Source: Neoasaia chiangmaiensis (lineage in GTDB: Bacteria > Pseudomonadota > Alphaproteobacteria > Acetobacterales > Acetobacteraceae). From it: DNA of 64,000 nt. The stretch covers positions 1,054,001-1,118,000 of the forward strand of contig NZ_CP014691.1 in assembly GCF_002005465.1 (NCBI RefSeq), given 5' to 3'. This document shows positions 50,108-62,466 of this stretch, piece after piece. How positions within the stretch are numbered: position 1 is the first letter of the stretch; the number at the start of each line of letters is the position of its first letter. Position numbers and translations under genes: made by a program. The notes beneath the pieces are model-generated. The model had not been told where the DNA came from and did no database searches. It was given only the letters and a program-made list of their open reading frames with translations.

Positions 50108-50707
50108 CTAGAGCGTGGTGTCAAGTCTCAGCGTTTCCGGAATCGGCAGGCCGAGATCATCCGGAATATCCCATATCTCACGCAGGACATGCGTCTTCCG
50201 GAAACCCGCGTTCAGATAGGTCGGCAATGCCCGGGGATGGTCGGCCGTGCAGGTGTTGACGCGAAAGACCTGACATGGCTCAGACCAGGCAAGCCGAATA
50301 GCCGCATACAGAAGGGCGCGGCCCAGACCATGCCCGATCGCATCCGGCAGCAGACCCAGATGGGACAGATAAGGCTGCCGGCCCTGCCGTCGGTCGATCT
50401 CGAAGAATCCGGCCACGTTATCGTCCGGTGTGTAAAGCACATAGAGCGAAACAGCCGGGTGATGCAGCAGGGCCGTCAATTCCGCCGTCGGCATTTCATA
50501 CCGCATCCACCAGCAATGCGCCGCGCCGACCCGTCGATACAGATCGAGATAGAAGGAAGGCGCCGGATGCTCGACCAGGGCCAGCCGGTAGCCTTCGGGA
50601 AATGGCAATGCAGCAACATCAGGCTGCATGCGCATCTCCAGAAACGTCACATCGACAGCAATGCGCGTCGTGGCGCGACCGATAGGGGAAGAACGAAGAT
50701 CGTTCAT
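50108..50707 (-). CDS. GNAT family N-acetyltransferase
   Basis: The 199-residue protein has the GNAT acetyl-CoA motif in SHLGLLPDAIGHGLGRALLYAAIRLAW and a following RVNTCTADHPRALPTYLNAGFRKTH. The N-terminal half has YEMPTAELTALLHHPAVSLYVL. The substrate is unknown. The start ATG at 50707 is 17 bp after rpoD, and the gene is probably the last of the yqeY-dnaG-rpoD operon. The TTG 3 bp upstream of the ATG is less likely. Confidence 0.85.
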   Translation of the reverse strand: MNDLRSSPIGRATTRIAVDVTFLEMRMQPDVAALPFPEGYRLALVEHPAPSFYLDLYRRVGAAHCWWMRYEMPTAELTALLHHPAVSLYVLYTPDDNVAGFFEIDRRQGRQPYLSHLGLLPDAIGHGLGRALLYAAIRLAWSEPCQVFRVNTCTADHPRALPTYLNAGFRKTHVLREIWDIPDDLGLPIPETLRLDTTL

Positions 50708-50723
50708 CAACGGCCGCCCGGAC

Positions 50724-52679
50724 TCAGTTGTCGTCCAGGAAGGAGCGCAGCTTGCGGCTGCGACTCGGATGCTTCAGCTTGCGCAACGCCTTCGCCTCAA
50801 TCTGTCGGATACGCTCACGCGTTACGTTGAACTGCTGACCGACCTCCTCAAGCGTGTGATCGGTGTTCATGCCGATGCCGAAACGCATCCGCAACACGCG
50901 CTCCTCACGCGGCGTCAGGGACGCCAGCACACGCGTCGTCGCCTCGCGCAGATTGGTCTGGATCGCGGCATCCAGCGGAATGACCGCCGTCTTGTCCTCG
51001 ATGAAATCACCCAGATGGCTGTCTTCCTCGTCGCCGATCGGCGTCTCGAGAGAGATCGGTTCCTTGGCGATCTTGAGAACCTTGCGCACCTTCTCCAGCG
51101 GCATGCCGAGCTTCTCGGCAAGTTCCTCCGGCGCCGGCTCGCGGCCGATCTCGTGCAACATCTGGCGCGACGTGCGGACGAGCTTGTTGATCGTCTCGAT
51201 CATATGCACCGGAATACGGATCGTCCGCGCCTGGTCGGCGATCGAACGCGTGATCGCCTGCCGGATCCACCACGTGGCATACGTCGAGAACTTGTAGCCA
51301 CGCCGGTATTCGAACTTATCGACCGCCTTCATCAATCCGATATTGCCTTCCTGGATCAGGTCCAGAAACTGCAGGCCGCGATTGGTGTATTTCTTGGCGA
51401 TCGAGATCACGAGACGCAGATTTGCCTCGATCATTTCCTTCTTGGCACGCGTCGTGTCGCGCTCGCCACGAGAAACCGTCGAATAGACGCGACGGAATTC
51501 ACCGACCGGCAGCCCCGTGCCATGCGAAAGCTCCGCCACCTGCGCGCGCAGGTCCGCGATCCGCTCATAATACTTGGTCGTGAAGTTCTTCCACGACTTG
51601 CCAGGCAACGCGGACACGACCTCAAGCCAGTTCGGGTCCAGTTCGTGCCCACGATACTTCAGCAGGAAGTCGTCACGCGACACACGGCAGCTTTCCGCCA
51701 GACGCAGCATCTGGCCTTCCAGCCCGTTCAGCCGCTGGAACTGCATCTTCAACTGCAGAACCAGTTCCTCGATGCGATTGTTATGCAGATGGACCATTTC
51801 GACCATGGCCACCAGTTCCGAGCGCAGCTTCTCGTAGGTCTGTTCCGACTTGTCGGAGCTTTCCTCACCGCTCGTCAGCGCCTCGATCCGCTTGACCTGC
51901 AGCTTGCGCAGCTTGTGATACAGCGGCTCGATCGCCTCGAAACGCGCAAGGATATCGGGCTTGAGCTTTTCTTCCAGCGCCGACAGGGACAGGCCGCTGC
52001 CCTCCTGATCGCCACCGTCCTCGCTGCCGCCATCGGCCTCGAAACTGTCGTCGGTCTCTTCCTCGCTCTCACCCTCGCCTTCCGGACCCTCACCCGGATT
52101 GCCACCACCCTGGCTGGCTTCCAGGTCCACGATGTCGCGCAGCAACATCTCGCCTTCCTTGAGGCGATCGTGCCAGGAAATGATGGCACGGAACGTCAGC
52201 GGGCTTTCGCACAGGCCGCCGATCATCTCGTCGCGACCGGCCTCGATCCGCTTGGCGATGGCGATTTCGCCTTCGCGCGACAGCAACTCGACCGAGCCCA
52301 TTTCACGCAGATACATCCGGACAGGATCGTCGGTCCGGCCTACGCTGTCAGCGTTGACGTTGCCCGTCGGCGCTTCCTCGGTGTCGGCTTCCGCGGCTTC
52401 CTCTTCCTTCTCCTCGGTCGCCTCGCCGTCTTCCTGGTCCTCGTTCTCGACAACCTGGATGCCCATCTCCGAGAAGATCGCCATCACGTCCTCGATCTGC
52501 TCGGAGGACATCTGGTCCTGCGGCAGGACAGCGTTCAGTTCGTCGAAGGTAATATGGCCGCGCTCGCGCCCCTTGGCGATCAGCCGCTTGACCGCACCGG
52601 ATTGCGTATCAAGGACATTGGTGTCGCCGTCCTGTTCCTGCGCGTTCCGCTCCGTTCCCGTGGCCGTCTTGGTCGCCAT
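50724..52679 (-). CDS. rpoD: RNA polymerase primary sigma factor RpoD
   Basis: The 651-residue sigma-70 contains region 1.1 ([24 protein letters not shown]), an acidic low-complexity linker, region 1.2 ([21 protein letters not shown]), region 2 ([57 protein letters not shown]), region 3 and region 4.2 with the helix-turn-helix [32 protein letters not shown] lies 7 nt before the ATG at 52679. It follows dnaG, the usual macromolecular-synthesis order. Confidence 0.98.
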   Translation of the reverse strand: MATKTATGTERNAQEQDGDTNVLDTQSGAVKRLIAKGRERGHITFDELNAVLPQDQMSSEQIEDVMAIFSEMGIQVVENEDQEDGEATEEKEEEAAEADTEEAPTGNVNADSVGRTDDPVRMYLREMGSVELLSREGEIAIAKRIEAGRDEMIGGLCESPLTFRAIISWHDRLKEGEMLLRDIVDLEASQGGGNPGEGPEGEGESEEETDDSFEADGGSEDGGDQEGSGLSLSALEEKLKPDILARFEAIEPLYHKLRKLQVKRIEALTSGEESSDKSEQTYEKLRSELVAMVEMVHLHNNRIEELVLQLKMQFQRLNGLEGQMLRLAESCRVSRDDFLLKYRGHELDPNWLEVVSALPGKSWKNFTTKYYERIADLRAQVAELSHGTGLPVGEFRRVYSTVSRGERDTTRAKKEMIEANLRLVISIAKKYTNRGLQFLDLIQEGNIGLMKAVDKFEYRRGYKFSTYATWWIRQAITRSIADQARTIRIPVHMIETINKLVRTSRQMLHEIGREPAPEELAEKLGMPLEKVRKVLKIAKEPISLETPIGDEEDSHLGDFIEDKTAVIPLDAAIQTNLREATTRVLASLTPREERVLRMRFGIGMNTDHTLEEVGQQFNVTRERIRQIEAKALRKLKHPSRSRKLRSFLDDN

Positions 52680-52977
52680 GCCCTGCTCCCTGCTCACCGC
52701 GCGCGGCGGTACCCAACATATATGTTCCGGAGTGCCCCGCCGACACACTCGCGGTTTGGAGCGACCGGCATTCCTTCACCAACAGAAGAAACGCCGAACG
52801 GCGCCCTCTCCACTCCCGGTAAAGGCCGCTCACGTCTATCGCTCCACCCGGCCGCTACCGACCGCTACGATCCACTAGCCCCAAGGCCAGCAATTTCGGC
52901 AGCGTGCAGGTGGGCGATCGGCGCGCCGAAGTCAAGGGCCTAGGGCCCGTTCCGTCGTTTCGACTCGTGGCTGTGGC
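52680..52977 (-). promoter_or_regulatory. dnaG-rpoD intergenic region with 12-bp palindrome
   Basis: This 298-bp gap holds no credible gene. It contains the perfect palindrome AACATATATGTT at 52715-52726, 36 bp before the rpoD start, and GGGCC/GGCCC with a TAG loop near the dnaG stop. The AT core of the palindrome could serve as a -10 element for an rpoD-specific promoter or a repressor site. No clear -35 was found. Confidence 0.35.
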
Positions 52978-54789
52978 TTAATCGTCATCATCCGGCGCTT
53001 CAGCGCGATTCAGCCGGTCCATCGCGCGCAAACGCGCATTCAGCCCCTCCGGGAAGGCCTCCAGCGTCCGATCCTCCAGCGCGCGCTGCGTGTCCTCCAG
53101 CACCGCCTGCCGGAAAGCCGGGAAGTTCACCAACCCATATGCCTCCCACCACCGTTGCAGCGCGCCCGCCTCCAGCAGGACATCGGCGCCACCGGCAGAA
53201 GGCACGCGCGGCAAACGTCCGGTCAGGAGCGCGCGCGCGCGCTCATCGAGCTGACGCCTTTCCATCCAGACCATCAGGTCGTCCGCCACCAGCACTGCCT
53301 CCGGCGGCTGGTCGCCGAGCCAGTCCAGCATCGCCTCGCGCAGATCGTCCAGATCGGGCGGCAATTCCAGACCGGCATAAGCCTGCTCCACCTCCGGTAT
53401 GTGTTCCGGATGCGCCAGCAAGATAGCCGTCATGAGCCGGAGCCTCTCCGCCGCCCCATTCGTCAATGCGCCGCGCGCCGCCACAGGCCCGTGATCGGGT
53501 GCCTTCCGCCCGCGCGGGGCACCGCCACGGCGGAACATGCCAAAAAACCGGTCCAGCAGCGTGCGACGATATTCCGCCGCCAGATTGCGATCGGCGATCA
53601 TGCCGGCCGCCGCCTCAAGCCGCGCCCTCAGCGCCGCGCGCTGTTCCGGGCTCGGATTCTGCATGCCAGACGTCAACAACCCGAACAGTTCGTCCGCCAG
53701 CGATGACGCTCCAGCCAGAACCCGCGCCATTGCACCTGGCCCCTCACGACGAACAAGACTATCTGGATCGTCCTGCGAATCGAGGCGACAGAAACGCAGC
53801 GTCTTCTCCGCCCCCAGCAGCGGCAGGGCCGTTTCCGCCGCCCGCAATGCCGCGCGGCTGCCCGCCGCGTCGCCATCCAGGCACAGGACCGGCTGCGGCG
53901 CGACCTGCCACAACATCTCGATCTGCTCCGATCCCAGCGCCGTCCCGAGCGGCGCGACGGCGGCCCGAAACCCTGCCTGATGCAGGGCGATCACATCCAT
54001 ATACCCCTCGACAACCAGCAATTCCTGACCGGGCTCGCGAACGGCCTGCCGTGCGCGGTCGAGATTGAACAGATTGCGGCGCTTGGAAAACAGCGCCGTC
54101 TCCGGACCATTCAGATATTTGGGCTGCCCATCGCCCAGTGTCCGCCCACCGAACGACACCAGCCGCCCGCGTCGGTCCCGGATCGGGAAGGTCACGCGCG
54201 AAAAGAACAGCTCCCCCTTGATCCCGCCGCGCTCGTCGACACGCATCAGACCGGCCTGCACCAGTTGCTCCGGCGTGATATCCTCCCGCCGCAATGCCTC
54301 CACCAGGCCGCCTCGCCCATCGCCGGACCAGCCAAGACCGAACGTCGCAATCGTCTCGTCGCTCAGGCCGCGACGGTGCAGATAGGCCAGTCCCTCCCGA
54401 CCTTCCCTCTCCCGCAGCTTGCGTTGCCAGATCGCCTGCACGGCTTCCAGCACATCGCCAAGCGACTTCGCTTCCCGTGCCCGCGCTTCCACGCGCGGAT
54501 CCTGGCGCGGCATGTCCAGCCCCGCCTCACCCGCCAGTTGCTCGACAGCCTCGGGGAAACTCCGCCCCTCCGCCTGCATGACGAACGAAATGACGTCCCC
54601 ATGCGCGCCACAACCGAAACAATGAAAGTGGTCGTCATAAACATAGAAAGAGGGCGTCTTCTCCCCATGAAAGGGGCAACACGCCTTCCAGTTGCGCCCG
54701 GACCGCGAGAGCTTCGTACGGCGCCCGATCACCGAAGCGATCGGCACGCGCGCACGAATTTCGTCGAGAAAGGCGGGGTCGAGCGCCAT
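52978..54789 (-). CDS. dnaG: DNA primase DnaG
   Basis: The 603-residue primase makes RNA primers for replication. The zinc-binding domain has C38, H41, C57 and C60 (CCPFHGEKTPSF and HCFGCG). The TOPRIM domain shows VVEGYMDVIALHQAGF and LCLDGDAAG. The C-terminal helicase-interacting domain follows from about residue 430. The start at 54789 comes 3 bp after yqeY. It lies upstream of rpoD, as is usual. Confidence 0.97.
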   Translation of the reverse strand: MALDPAFLDEIRARVPIASVIGRRTKLSRSGRNWKACCPFHGEKTPSFYVYDDHFHCFGCGAHGDVISFVMQAEGRSFPEAVEQLAGEAGLDMPRQDPRVEARAREAKSLGDVLEAVQAIWQRKLREREGREGLAYLHRRGLSDETIATFGLGWSGDGRGGLVEALRREDITPEQLVQAGLMRVDERGGIKGELFFSRVTFPIRDRRGRLVSFGGRTLGDGQPKYLNGPETALFSKRRNLFNLDRARQAVREPGQELLVVEGYMDVIALHQAGFRAAVAPLGTALGSEQIEMLWQVAPQPVLCLDGDAAGSRAALRAAETALPLLGAEKTLRFCRLDSQDDPDSLVRREGPGAMARVLAGASSLADELFGLLTSGMQNPSPEQRAALRARLEAAAGMIADRNLAAEYRRTLLDRFFGMFRRGGAPRGRKAPDHGPVAARGALTNGAAERLRLMTAILLAHPEHIPEVEQAYAGLELPPDLDDLREAMLDWLGDQPPEAVLVADDLMVWMERRQLDERARALLTGRLPRVPSAGGADVLLEAGALQRWWEAYGLVNFPAFRQAVLEDTQRALEDRTLEAFPEGLNARLRAMDRLNRAEAPDDDD

Positions 54790-54792
54790 GGA

Positions 54793-55245
54793 TCAGGAAA
54801 GCTTGGCTTTCACCACGCCATTCGCCCGCCCCATGTCGAGATCGGCACCGAAACGCGCCTTCAGGACGGCCATGACCTTGCCCATCTCCTTCATGCTCGC
54901 CGCCCCGCTCTGCGCGATCGCTTCGTCCACGGCCGCCGCCAGGGCCGCATCGTCCATCTCCGGCGGCAGATAGGACTTGATGGTCGCGATTTCCGCCTCC
55001 TCCTTTTCCGCAAGTTCGGGCCGGCCACCATCGCGATACATCGCAGCGGACTCCGTGCGGGATTTAATCATGCTGCGCAGCATCGGCACGATATCGCCAT
55101 CATCGACATCGCCGCCCTTCACGCGCGCCGCCACATCCAGATCCTTGATCTTCGCCGTAATGCCGCGCAGCTGCGCCACCCGGTCCGCTTCCTTGGCCTT
55201 CATCGCCGTCTTGAGATCGTCGGAAATCTGCGTGCGCAGAGACAT
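54793..55245 (-). CDS. GatB/YqeY domain protein
   Basis: The 150-residue protein matches the YqeY family, related to the tail domain of GatB and often found before dnaG-rpoD. Blocks include RDGGRPELAEKEEAEI and YLPPEMDDAALAAAVDEAI with GKVMAVLKARFGADLDMGRANGVVKAKL. The role is unclear; a tRNA-dependent amidotransferase link is only suspected. GGAGG precedes the ATG at 55245. The gene is divergent from carA. Confidence 0.92.
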   Translation of the reverse strand: MSLRTQISDDLKTAMKAKEADRVAQLRGITAKIKDLDVAARVKGGDVDDGDIVPMLRSMIKSRTESAAMYRDGGRPELAEKEEAEIATIKSYLPPEMDDAALAAAVDEAIAQSGAASMKEMGKVMAVLKARFGADLDMGRANGVVKAKLS

Positions 55246-55273
55246 GGCCGTTCCTCCAAAATACATACGGGCA

Positions 55274-55324
55274 GGAAGTTTTTTCCCGCCACAAACAACA
55301 CTCACACGGCGGGAAAAAACTTCC
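55274..55324. repeat. Perfect 17-bp inverted repeat between yqeY and carA
   Basis: GGAAGTTTTTTCCCGCC at 55274-55290 and its exact reverse complement at 55308-55324 flank a 17-nt AC-rich loop. The repeat lies in the 140-bp divergent promoter region, not behind a gene, so it is not a terminator of either flanking gene. In RNA it would form a 17-bp hairpin in the yqeY leader ending 28 nt before its start. No second copy was noticed in the window. Confidence 0.75.
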
Positions 55325-55342
55325 CATCGCCGTTCTGACGCG

Positions 55343-55360
55343 TTAGTTAGCACTAACTAA
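55343..55360 (+). promoter_or_regulatory. Palindromic operator candidate directly before carA
   Basis: TTAGTTAGCACTAACTAA is a perfect 8-2-8 palindrome. It ends 25 bp before the carA start codon, a place where a repressor would block transcription or where it could overlap the -10 region (TAACTA). The carA product itself carries a predicted helix-turn-helix domain, making autoregulation plausible. Confidence 0.65.
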
Positions 55361-55385
55361 TCGACGCTCCGAGAGGAAAGCGGCC

Positions 55386-56786
55386 ATGGATATCGAGAAC
55401 ATCATCGCCAAGGTCGGCGGCGCGGAAGCAATGGCCGCCCTCACCGGCGTCGGCTCCGAGGCTATCCGCAAATGGCGCCAGACGCGCGCCATACCGGCCA
55501 AGCATTGGGCCGCCCTGCTGCGACAGCCCGACATCTCCCTGGCGGACCTGACGCCGGACCATACCCATAACCCTGCACACGACAGCGAGGCGGAATTGAC
55601 CGATACTTGTCCCGACGGCGCCAATGCCGCCCTCGTTCTGGCTGACGGGACCGTGCTCTGGGGCCGCGGCTTCGGCGCACATACGGATGGCGCCGCCGTG
55701 GGCGAACTGTGCTTCAACACCGGCCTGACCGGTTATCAGGAAACACTGACCGACCCTTCCTTCGCCGGGCAGATCGTCACCTTCACCTTCCCGCATATCG
55801 GCAATGTCGGCACCAACGCGGAAGATGACGAGGCCCCCCGCATCGCCGCACGCGGGGCCGTGGTGAAAGAGGACATCACCGCCCCCGCCAACTGGCGCTC
55901 CTCCGCACCGCTATCGGACTGGATGAAGCGCCACAACGTGCCCGGAATCGCCGGCATCGATACCCGCCAGATCACGCGCCGCCTGCGCGACGACGGTCCG
56001 CAGACCGCCGTGCTGGCATTCCCGGCGAACGGCCAGTTCGATATCGTCGCCCTCCGCAAGCAGGCGCAGGCATGGCCGGGCCTCGAAGGCATGGACCTCG
56101 CCAGGGACGTTTCCTGCACGCAGAGTTTCACGTGGGATCTCGGCGTCTGGGAGCGCCCGGCTGCCGAACGCACGACCAGGCGGCGTGTCGTCGCCGTCGA
56201 TTACGGCGCTAAACGCAACATCCTGCGTTGCCTCGTCACCGCCGGATGCGACGTCACGGTCGTGCCCGCCACGGCCTCGGCGGAAGATATCCTGCGCCAT
56301 AATCCCGAAGGCGTGTTCCTCTCCAACGGGCCCGGCGATCCAGCCGCCACGGGCGCCTATGCGGTGCCGGCCATCAGGGATGTGCTGGCGGCGAACGTGC
56401 CGGTCTTCGGCATCTGTCTCGGCCATCAATTGCTTGCCCAGGCGCTCGGCGCGACCACCTACAAGCTTGCTCGCGGCCATCGCGGCGCGAACCAGCCGGT
56501 CAAGGATCTCGGCACCGGCAAGGTCGAGATCACGAGCCAGAACCATGGCTTCGCCGTGGACGACAAATCCCTGCCGGACGGCGTGGAGATCACCCATACC
56601 AGCCTGTTCGATGGCTCCAATGAAGGCATCCGCAGCACGAAATACGACGCCTTCTCGGTTCAATACCACCCCGAGGCCAGCCCCGGCCCGTCGGACAGCT
56701 TCTATCTCTTCGAACGTTTCGTCGCGGTCATGGACCGTCGCGCGGAAGCGCACGCACCCGAAAACAACGCCAAAGCGGGAGCCTGA
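55386..56786 (+). CDS. carA: Carbamoyl-phosphate synthase small subunit with N-terminal helix-turn-helix domain
   Basis: CarA releases ammonia from glutamine for CarB; carbamoyl phosphate then feeds arginine and pyrimidine synthesis. The 466-residue protein is about 75 residues longer than usual. The N-terminal part has a helix-turn-helix pattern: GGAEAMAALTGVGSEAIRKW followed by a basic RQTRAIPAKH. This resembles YdaS/Cro-type domains. The normal CarA begins near residue 79 (ANAALVLADGTVLWG). The catalytic Cys is C344 in GICLGHQLLAQALG, and QYHPEASPGP holds the His and Glu. AGAGGAAAG precedes the ATG, so the extended start is real. From memory, similar domains in NCBI are called carph-isopro; this was not checked. 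Confidence 0.93.
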   Translation: MDIENIIAKVGGAEAMAALTGVGSEAIRKWRQTRAIPAKHWAALLRQPDISLADLTPDHTHNPAHDSEAELTDTCPDGANAALVLADGTVLWGRGFGAHTDGAAVGELCFNTGLTGYQETLTDPSFAGQIVTFTFPHIGNVGTNAEDDEAPRIAARGAVVKEDITAPANWRSSAPLSDWMKRHNVPGIAGIDTRQITRRLRDDGPQTAVLAFPANGQFDIVALRKQAQAWPGLEGMDLARDVSCTQSFTWDLGVWERPAAERTTRRRVVAVDYGAKRNILRCLVTAGCDVTVVPATASAEDILRHNPEGVFLSNGPGDPAATGAYAVPAIRDVLAANVPVFGICLGHQLLAQALGATTYKLARGHRGANQPVKDLGTGKVEITSQNHGFAVDDKSLPDGVEITHTSLFDGSNEGIRSTKYDAFSVQYHPEASPGPSDSFYLFERFVAVMDRRAEAHAPENNAKAGA

Positions 56787-56789
56787 TCC

Positions 56790-60044
<3,255 letters not shown>

Positions 60045-60050
60045 CCTTCC

Positions 60051-60854
60051 ATGGCACGGTCGGTTGCCGCCTTCACCATGGTCCACAACGAGAGCGTTAT
60101 GCTCCCGTTGTGGCTGGCGCACTACGCGCGTGAAATCGGCGCCGACCATCTGCATGTCCTCGATCACGGCAGCGACACGCCGGTGCGGCTCGAACAGGGA
60201 CATGTCGAGCCCGTTCCCCGCACGACGCTGGACGAAATCGACCGCGCCGCTCTGGTCGCCGACTACCAACGACATCTTCTGCGCCACTACGACGACGTTA
60301 TTTTCACCGATTGCGATGAATTCCTCGTCGCACGTCCATCGCTCTACACCTCTCTGGTCGATTACGCGGCACGACGGACGACAGACATCGTGCGATGCGT
60401 CGGCGCCGATGTGCTGGAACATCCGAACGCCCGGCCGATCGACTGGTCGCGCCCCATCCTGCGCCAGCGCCCTTACGCATCCCTGCGTTCATGGTCCTGC
60501 AAGACACTGCTTTCCGCCGAACCGCTCAACTGGTCGCCCGGCTTCCATCAAAGCACGCCACCGGGAACGCCGGATCGCGATTTATGGCTGTTCCATCTCA
60601 AATATGCCGACCTGCGTTACGTGCTCGATCGACTGGCGCTGACACGCGCGCTTGACTGGAGCGACCGCGCCCGCGCACTCCGCCATGGCGACTCACACCG
60701 ATTGCCGGACAGCGCCATGCGGGCATTTTTCAGGGAGGCGCAGCGCGACTACCGGCTGGAAAATCTGGATATCTTTCTGGATCAACCCCGCGGCTCCGAG
60801 ACGCCGGATACGCCGCTATGCCCCATCCCGCCGGAATTCCTCGACGCGCTCTAG
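60051..60854 (+). CDS. Glycosyltransferase family 2-like protein (short)
   Basis: The 267-residue protein has AAFTMVHNESVMLPLWLAHYAREIGADHLHVLDHGS, a variant of the GT-A opening seen in the 33712-34707 gene, followed by the metal-binding DCDEFLVARPS. Later WSCKTLLSAEPLNWSPGFHQS and FHLKYADLRYVLDRLAL resemble family members that act on surface glycans. It starts 6 bp after carB but is functionally unrelated to it. Its stop shares CTAG with the convergent ABC gene. The sugar is unknown. Confidence 0.85.
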   Translation: MARSVAAFTMVHNESVMLPLWLAHYAREIGADHLHVLDHGSDTPVRLEQGHVEPVPRTTLDEIDRAALVADYQRHLLRHYDDVIFTDCDEFLVARPSLYTSLVDYAARRTTDIVRCVGADVLEHPNARPIDWSRPILRQRPYASLRSWSCKTLLSAEPLNWSPGFHQSTPPGTPDRDLWLFHLKYADLRYVLDRLALTRALDWSDRARALRHGDSHRLPDSAMRAFFREAQRDYRLENLDIFLDQPRGSETPDTPLCPIPPEFLDAL

Positions 60855-61630
60855 CCTTGTTGCGCCACGTGCGCCTCATAGGCATCGAGCACCGCATGCG
60901 TCGGGCCGTCCATCCGCACACGCCCCGCATCCATCCAGAGCACGCGCGTGCACCATTCCCGCATGATCGGCAGGGAATGCGAGGTCAGCACCATGATATC
61001 GGCATGGGCGACCATCTCCTCCAGCCGCGCATGTGCCTTGTCCTGAAAATGCTGGTCACCCGCCATGAACCACTCGTCCATCAACAGGATCTGCGGGCGC
61101 GGCGCCGTCGCAAGACCGAAGCCCAGTCGCACGGCCATGCCAGAGGAGTACAACCTGACCGGCAGATCGAGGAACGCACCCAGCTCGGCAAAAGCCTCGA
61201 CATCGCGTTCGAGCGCCGCCACGCCCTCGCGCGGCAAATCGAGCAGCCGCGCGAAGAGATGGATGTTCTCCCGCCCCGTCAACGCCATGTTCATACCCGC
61301 CTGCGGGTCGAGCAATGCGTGCATCCGCCCACTGACCTCCAGCGAACCGACGCCGGATTCGTAAATGCCCGCCAAGGCACGCAACAGGGTCGATTTTCCC
61401 GCGCCATTATGCCCGATCAGGCCGACGCGCTCGCCGGCCGAGAGCATGAAATTCACATCTTCCAGCGCCTGCACGCTGACGACAGTCCCCTGACGCCGCA
61501 TCGTGCCGCCGACGCGCCCGATATCGCGCACGCTCCGGAAAAGCGTCTTTTTCAGTGAGCGGGCATTGCCATGCAGCACGGGAAAAGCCAGCGCATAATG
61601 CGCCACGCGAATGAAAGGCTTGTCGTCCAT
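60851..61630 (-). CDS. Polysaccharide export ABC transporter ATP-binding protein (KpsT/Wzt-like)
   Basis: The 259-residue ATPase has Walker A GHNGAGKST at residues 73-81, the signature YSSGMAVRLGFGLA, and the Walker B LLMDEWFMAGD, the last being typical of KpsT/Wzt/TagH exporters rather than importers. It would energise flipping of a lipid-linked glycan across the inner membrane. The ATG at 61630 overlaps the permease stop as TGATG. It lacks the C-terminal carbohydrate-binding domain of Wzt, so it is closer to KpsT. No other export gene (kpsE/D or wza) is in the window. Confidence 0.92.
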   Translation of the reverse strand: MDDKPFIRVAHYALAFPVLHGNARSLKKTLFRSVRDIGRVGGTMRRQGTVVSVQALEDVNFMLSAGERVGLIGHNGAGKSTLLRALAGIYESGVGSLEVSGRMHALLDPQAGMNMALTGRENIHLFARLLDLPREGVAALERDVEAFAELGAFLDLPVRLYSSGMAVRLGFGLATAPRPQILLMDEWFMAGDQHFQDKAHARLEEMVAHADIMVLTSHSLPIMREWCTRVLWMDAGRVRMDGPTHAVLDAYEAHVAQQG

Positions 61631-62466
61631 CAGACCCAGAATGCCAGTCGGCCACGCACCCTGGCGAACGCCGCCAGCGCAATACCGCAGAACACAACGC
61701 TGACCCCCAGCGCCACACTCGTCACCTGCGATGACGGAACGTGGCCCAGCAACGGCGCCCGCACGATCTCCAGCAGTGAGTAAAACGGATTGAAGATCAA
61801 CCACCATCCATGGGCGCCGAGTTGACGGGGCTGCCAGATCACCGGCGTGACATAGAACGCGATCTGCAACAACGCGCCCACGATCGGCGGAAGATCCCGG
61901 AACCGTGCGCAGAGCGTGCCCAGCAACAGACACGCCGCCATCCCGTCCAGCGCCCAGAGCAGCAGCGCCGGCAAACTCAGCAACGCAATCGCTCCCGGCC
62001 ACAGACCGTAAATCGCGAACACGCCCAGCGGCACGACGATATTATGCGCGAAAACAATGGCATTGCGCACCAGCACACGCACGGCCTGCAATGCATAGGG
62101 GAGACGAATGGCCCGAATGCTGCGCTCGGCATCCGTGTAGCATGTGCAGGATTCCTGAAGGATCCCCGCCAGCCCGACCTGCCAAAGCGTGAGGGAAAGC
62201 GACAGGAACGGCAAATATTCGCGCAGGACGACATGGAAAAGGCGCGCATAGATCACACCCATCGATCCCAGCATGATGACGGAGGACAGCGTCAGCCAGA
62301 ATGGCCCCAGGACGGAGCCGCGGTAGCGTAGCTTGATGTCGAGCCAGCCGAGTGAGACCGCCAGTCGCCAAAGGCCCACCGTCTCGCGCAGATCGGCGAG
62401 CGCGGCGCGTGCCGACGTCGAACCGCGCGACGGCGAATGCCCTGTGACTGACAAACCGGAATCCAT
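61630..62466 (-). CDS. Polysaccharide export ABC transporter permease (KpsM/TagG-like)
   Basis: The 278-residue inner-membrane protein has six predicted helices and the ABC2-type layout. Blocks include WLDIKLRYRGSVLGPFWLTLSSVIMLGSMGVIYARLFHV near the N terminus and FYVTPVIWQPRQL and NPFYSLLEIVRAPLLG towards the C terminus. It pairs with the ATPase encoded directly downstream. The ATG at 62466 is chosen; a GTG at 62469 is less likely. Together with the glycosyltransferase gene at 60051-60854 the context points to capsule or O-antigen export. Confidence 0.92.
   Translation of the reverse strand: MDSGLSVTGHSPSRGSTSARAALADLRETVGLWRLAVSLGWLDIKLRYRGSVLGPFWLTLSSVIMLGSMGVIYARLFHVVLREYLPFLSLSLTLWQVGLAGILQESCTCYTDAERSIRAIRLPYALQAVRVLVRNAIVFAHNIVVPLGVFAIYGLWPGAIALLSLPALLLWALDGMAACLLLGTLCARFRDLPPIVGALLQIAFYVTPVIWQPRQLGAHGWWLIFNPFYSLLEIVRAPLLGHVPSSQVTSVALGVSVVFCGIALAAFARVRGRLAFWV

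Noticed and set aside
50628-52943. Open frame of 771 codons on the plus strand across rpoD
   Set aside because: Shadow of rpoD; rpoD is certain from its sigma regions.
55281-55290. TTTTCCCGCC resembles a eukaryotic E2F site
   Set aside because: The setting is bacterial; the similarity is chance.
55274-55324. The inverted repeat as an intrinsic terminator
   Set aside because: It lies upstream of both divergent genes and its T-tract is inside the stem, so it cannot end either message.
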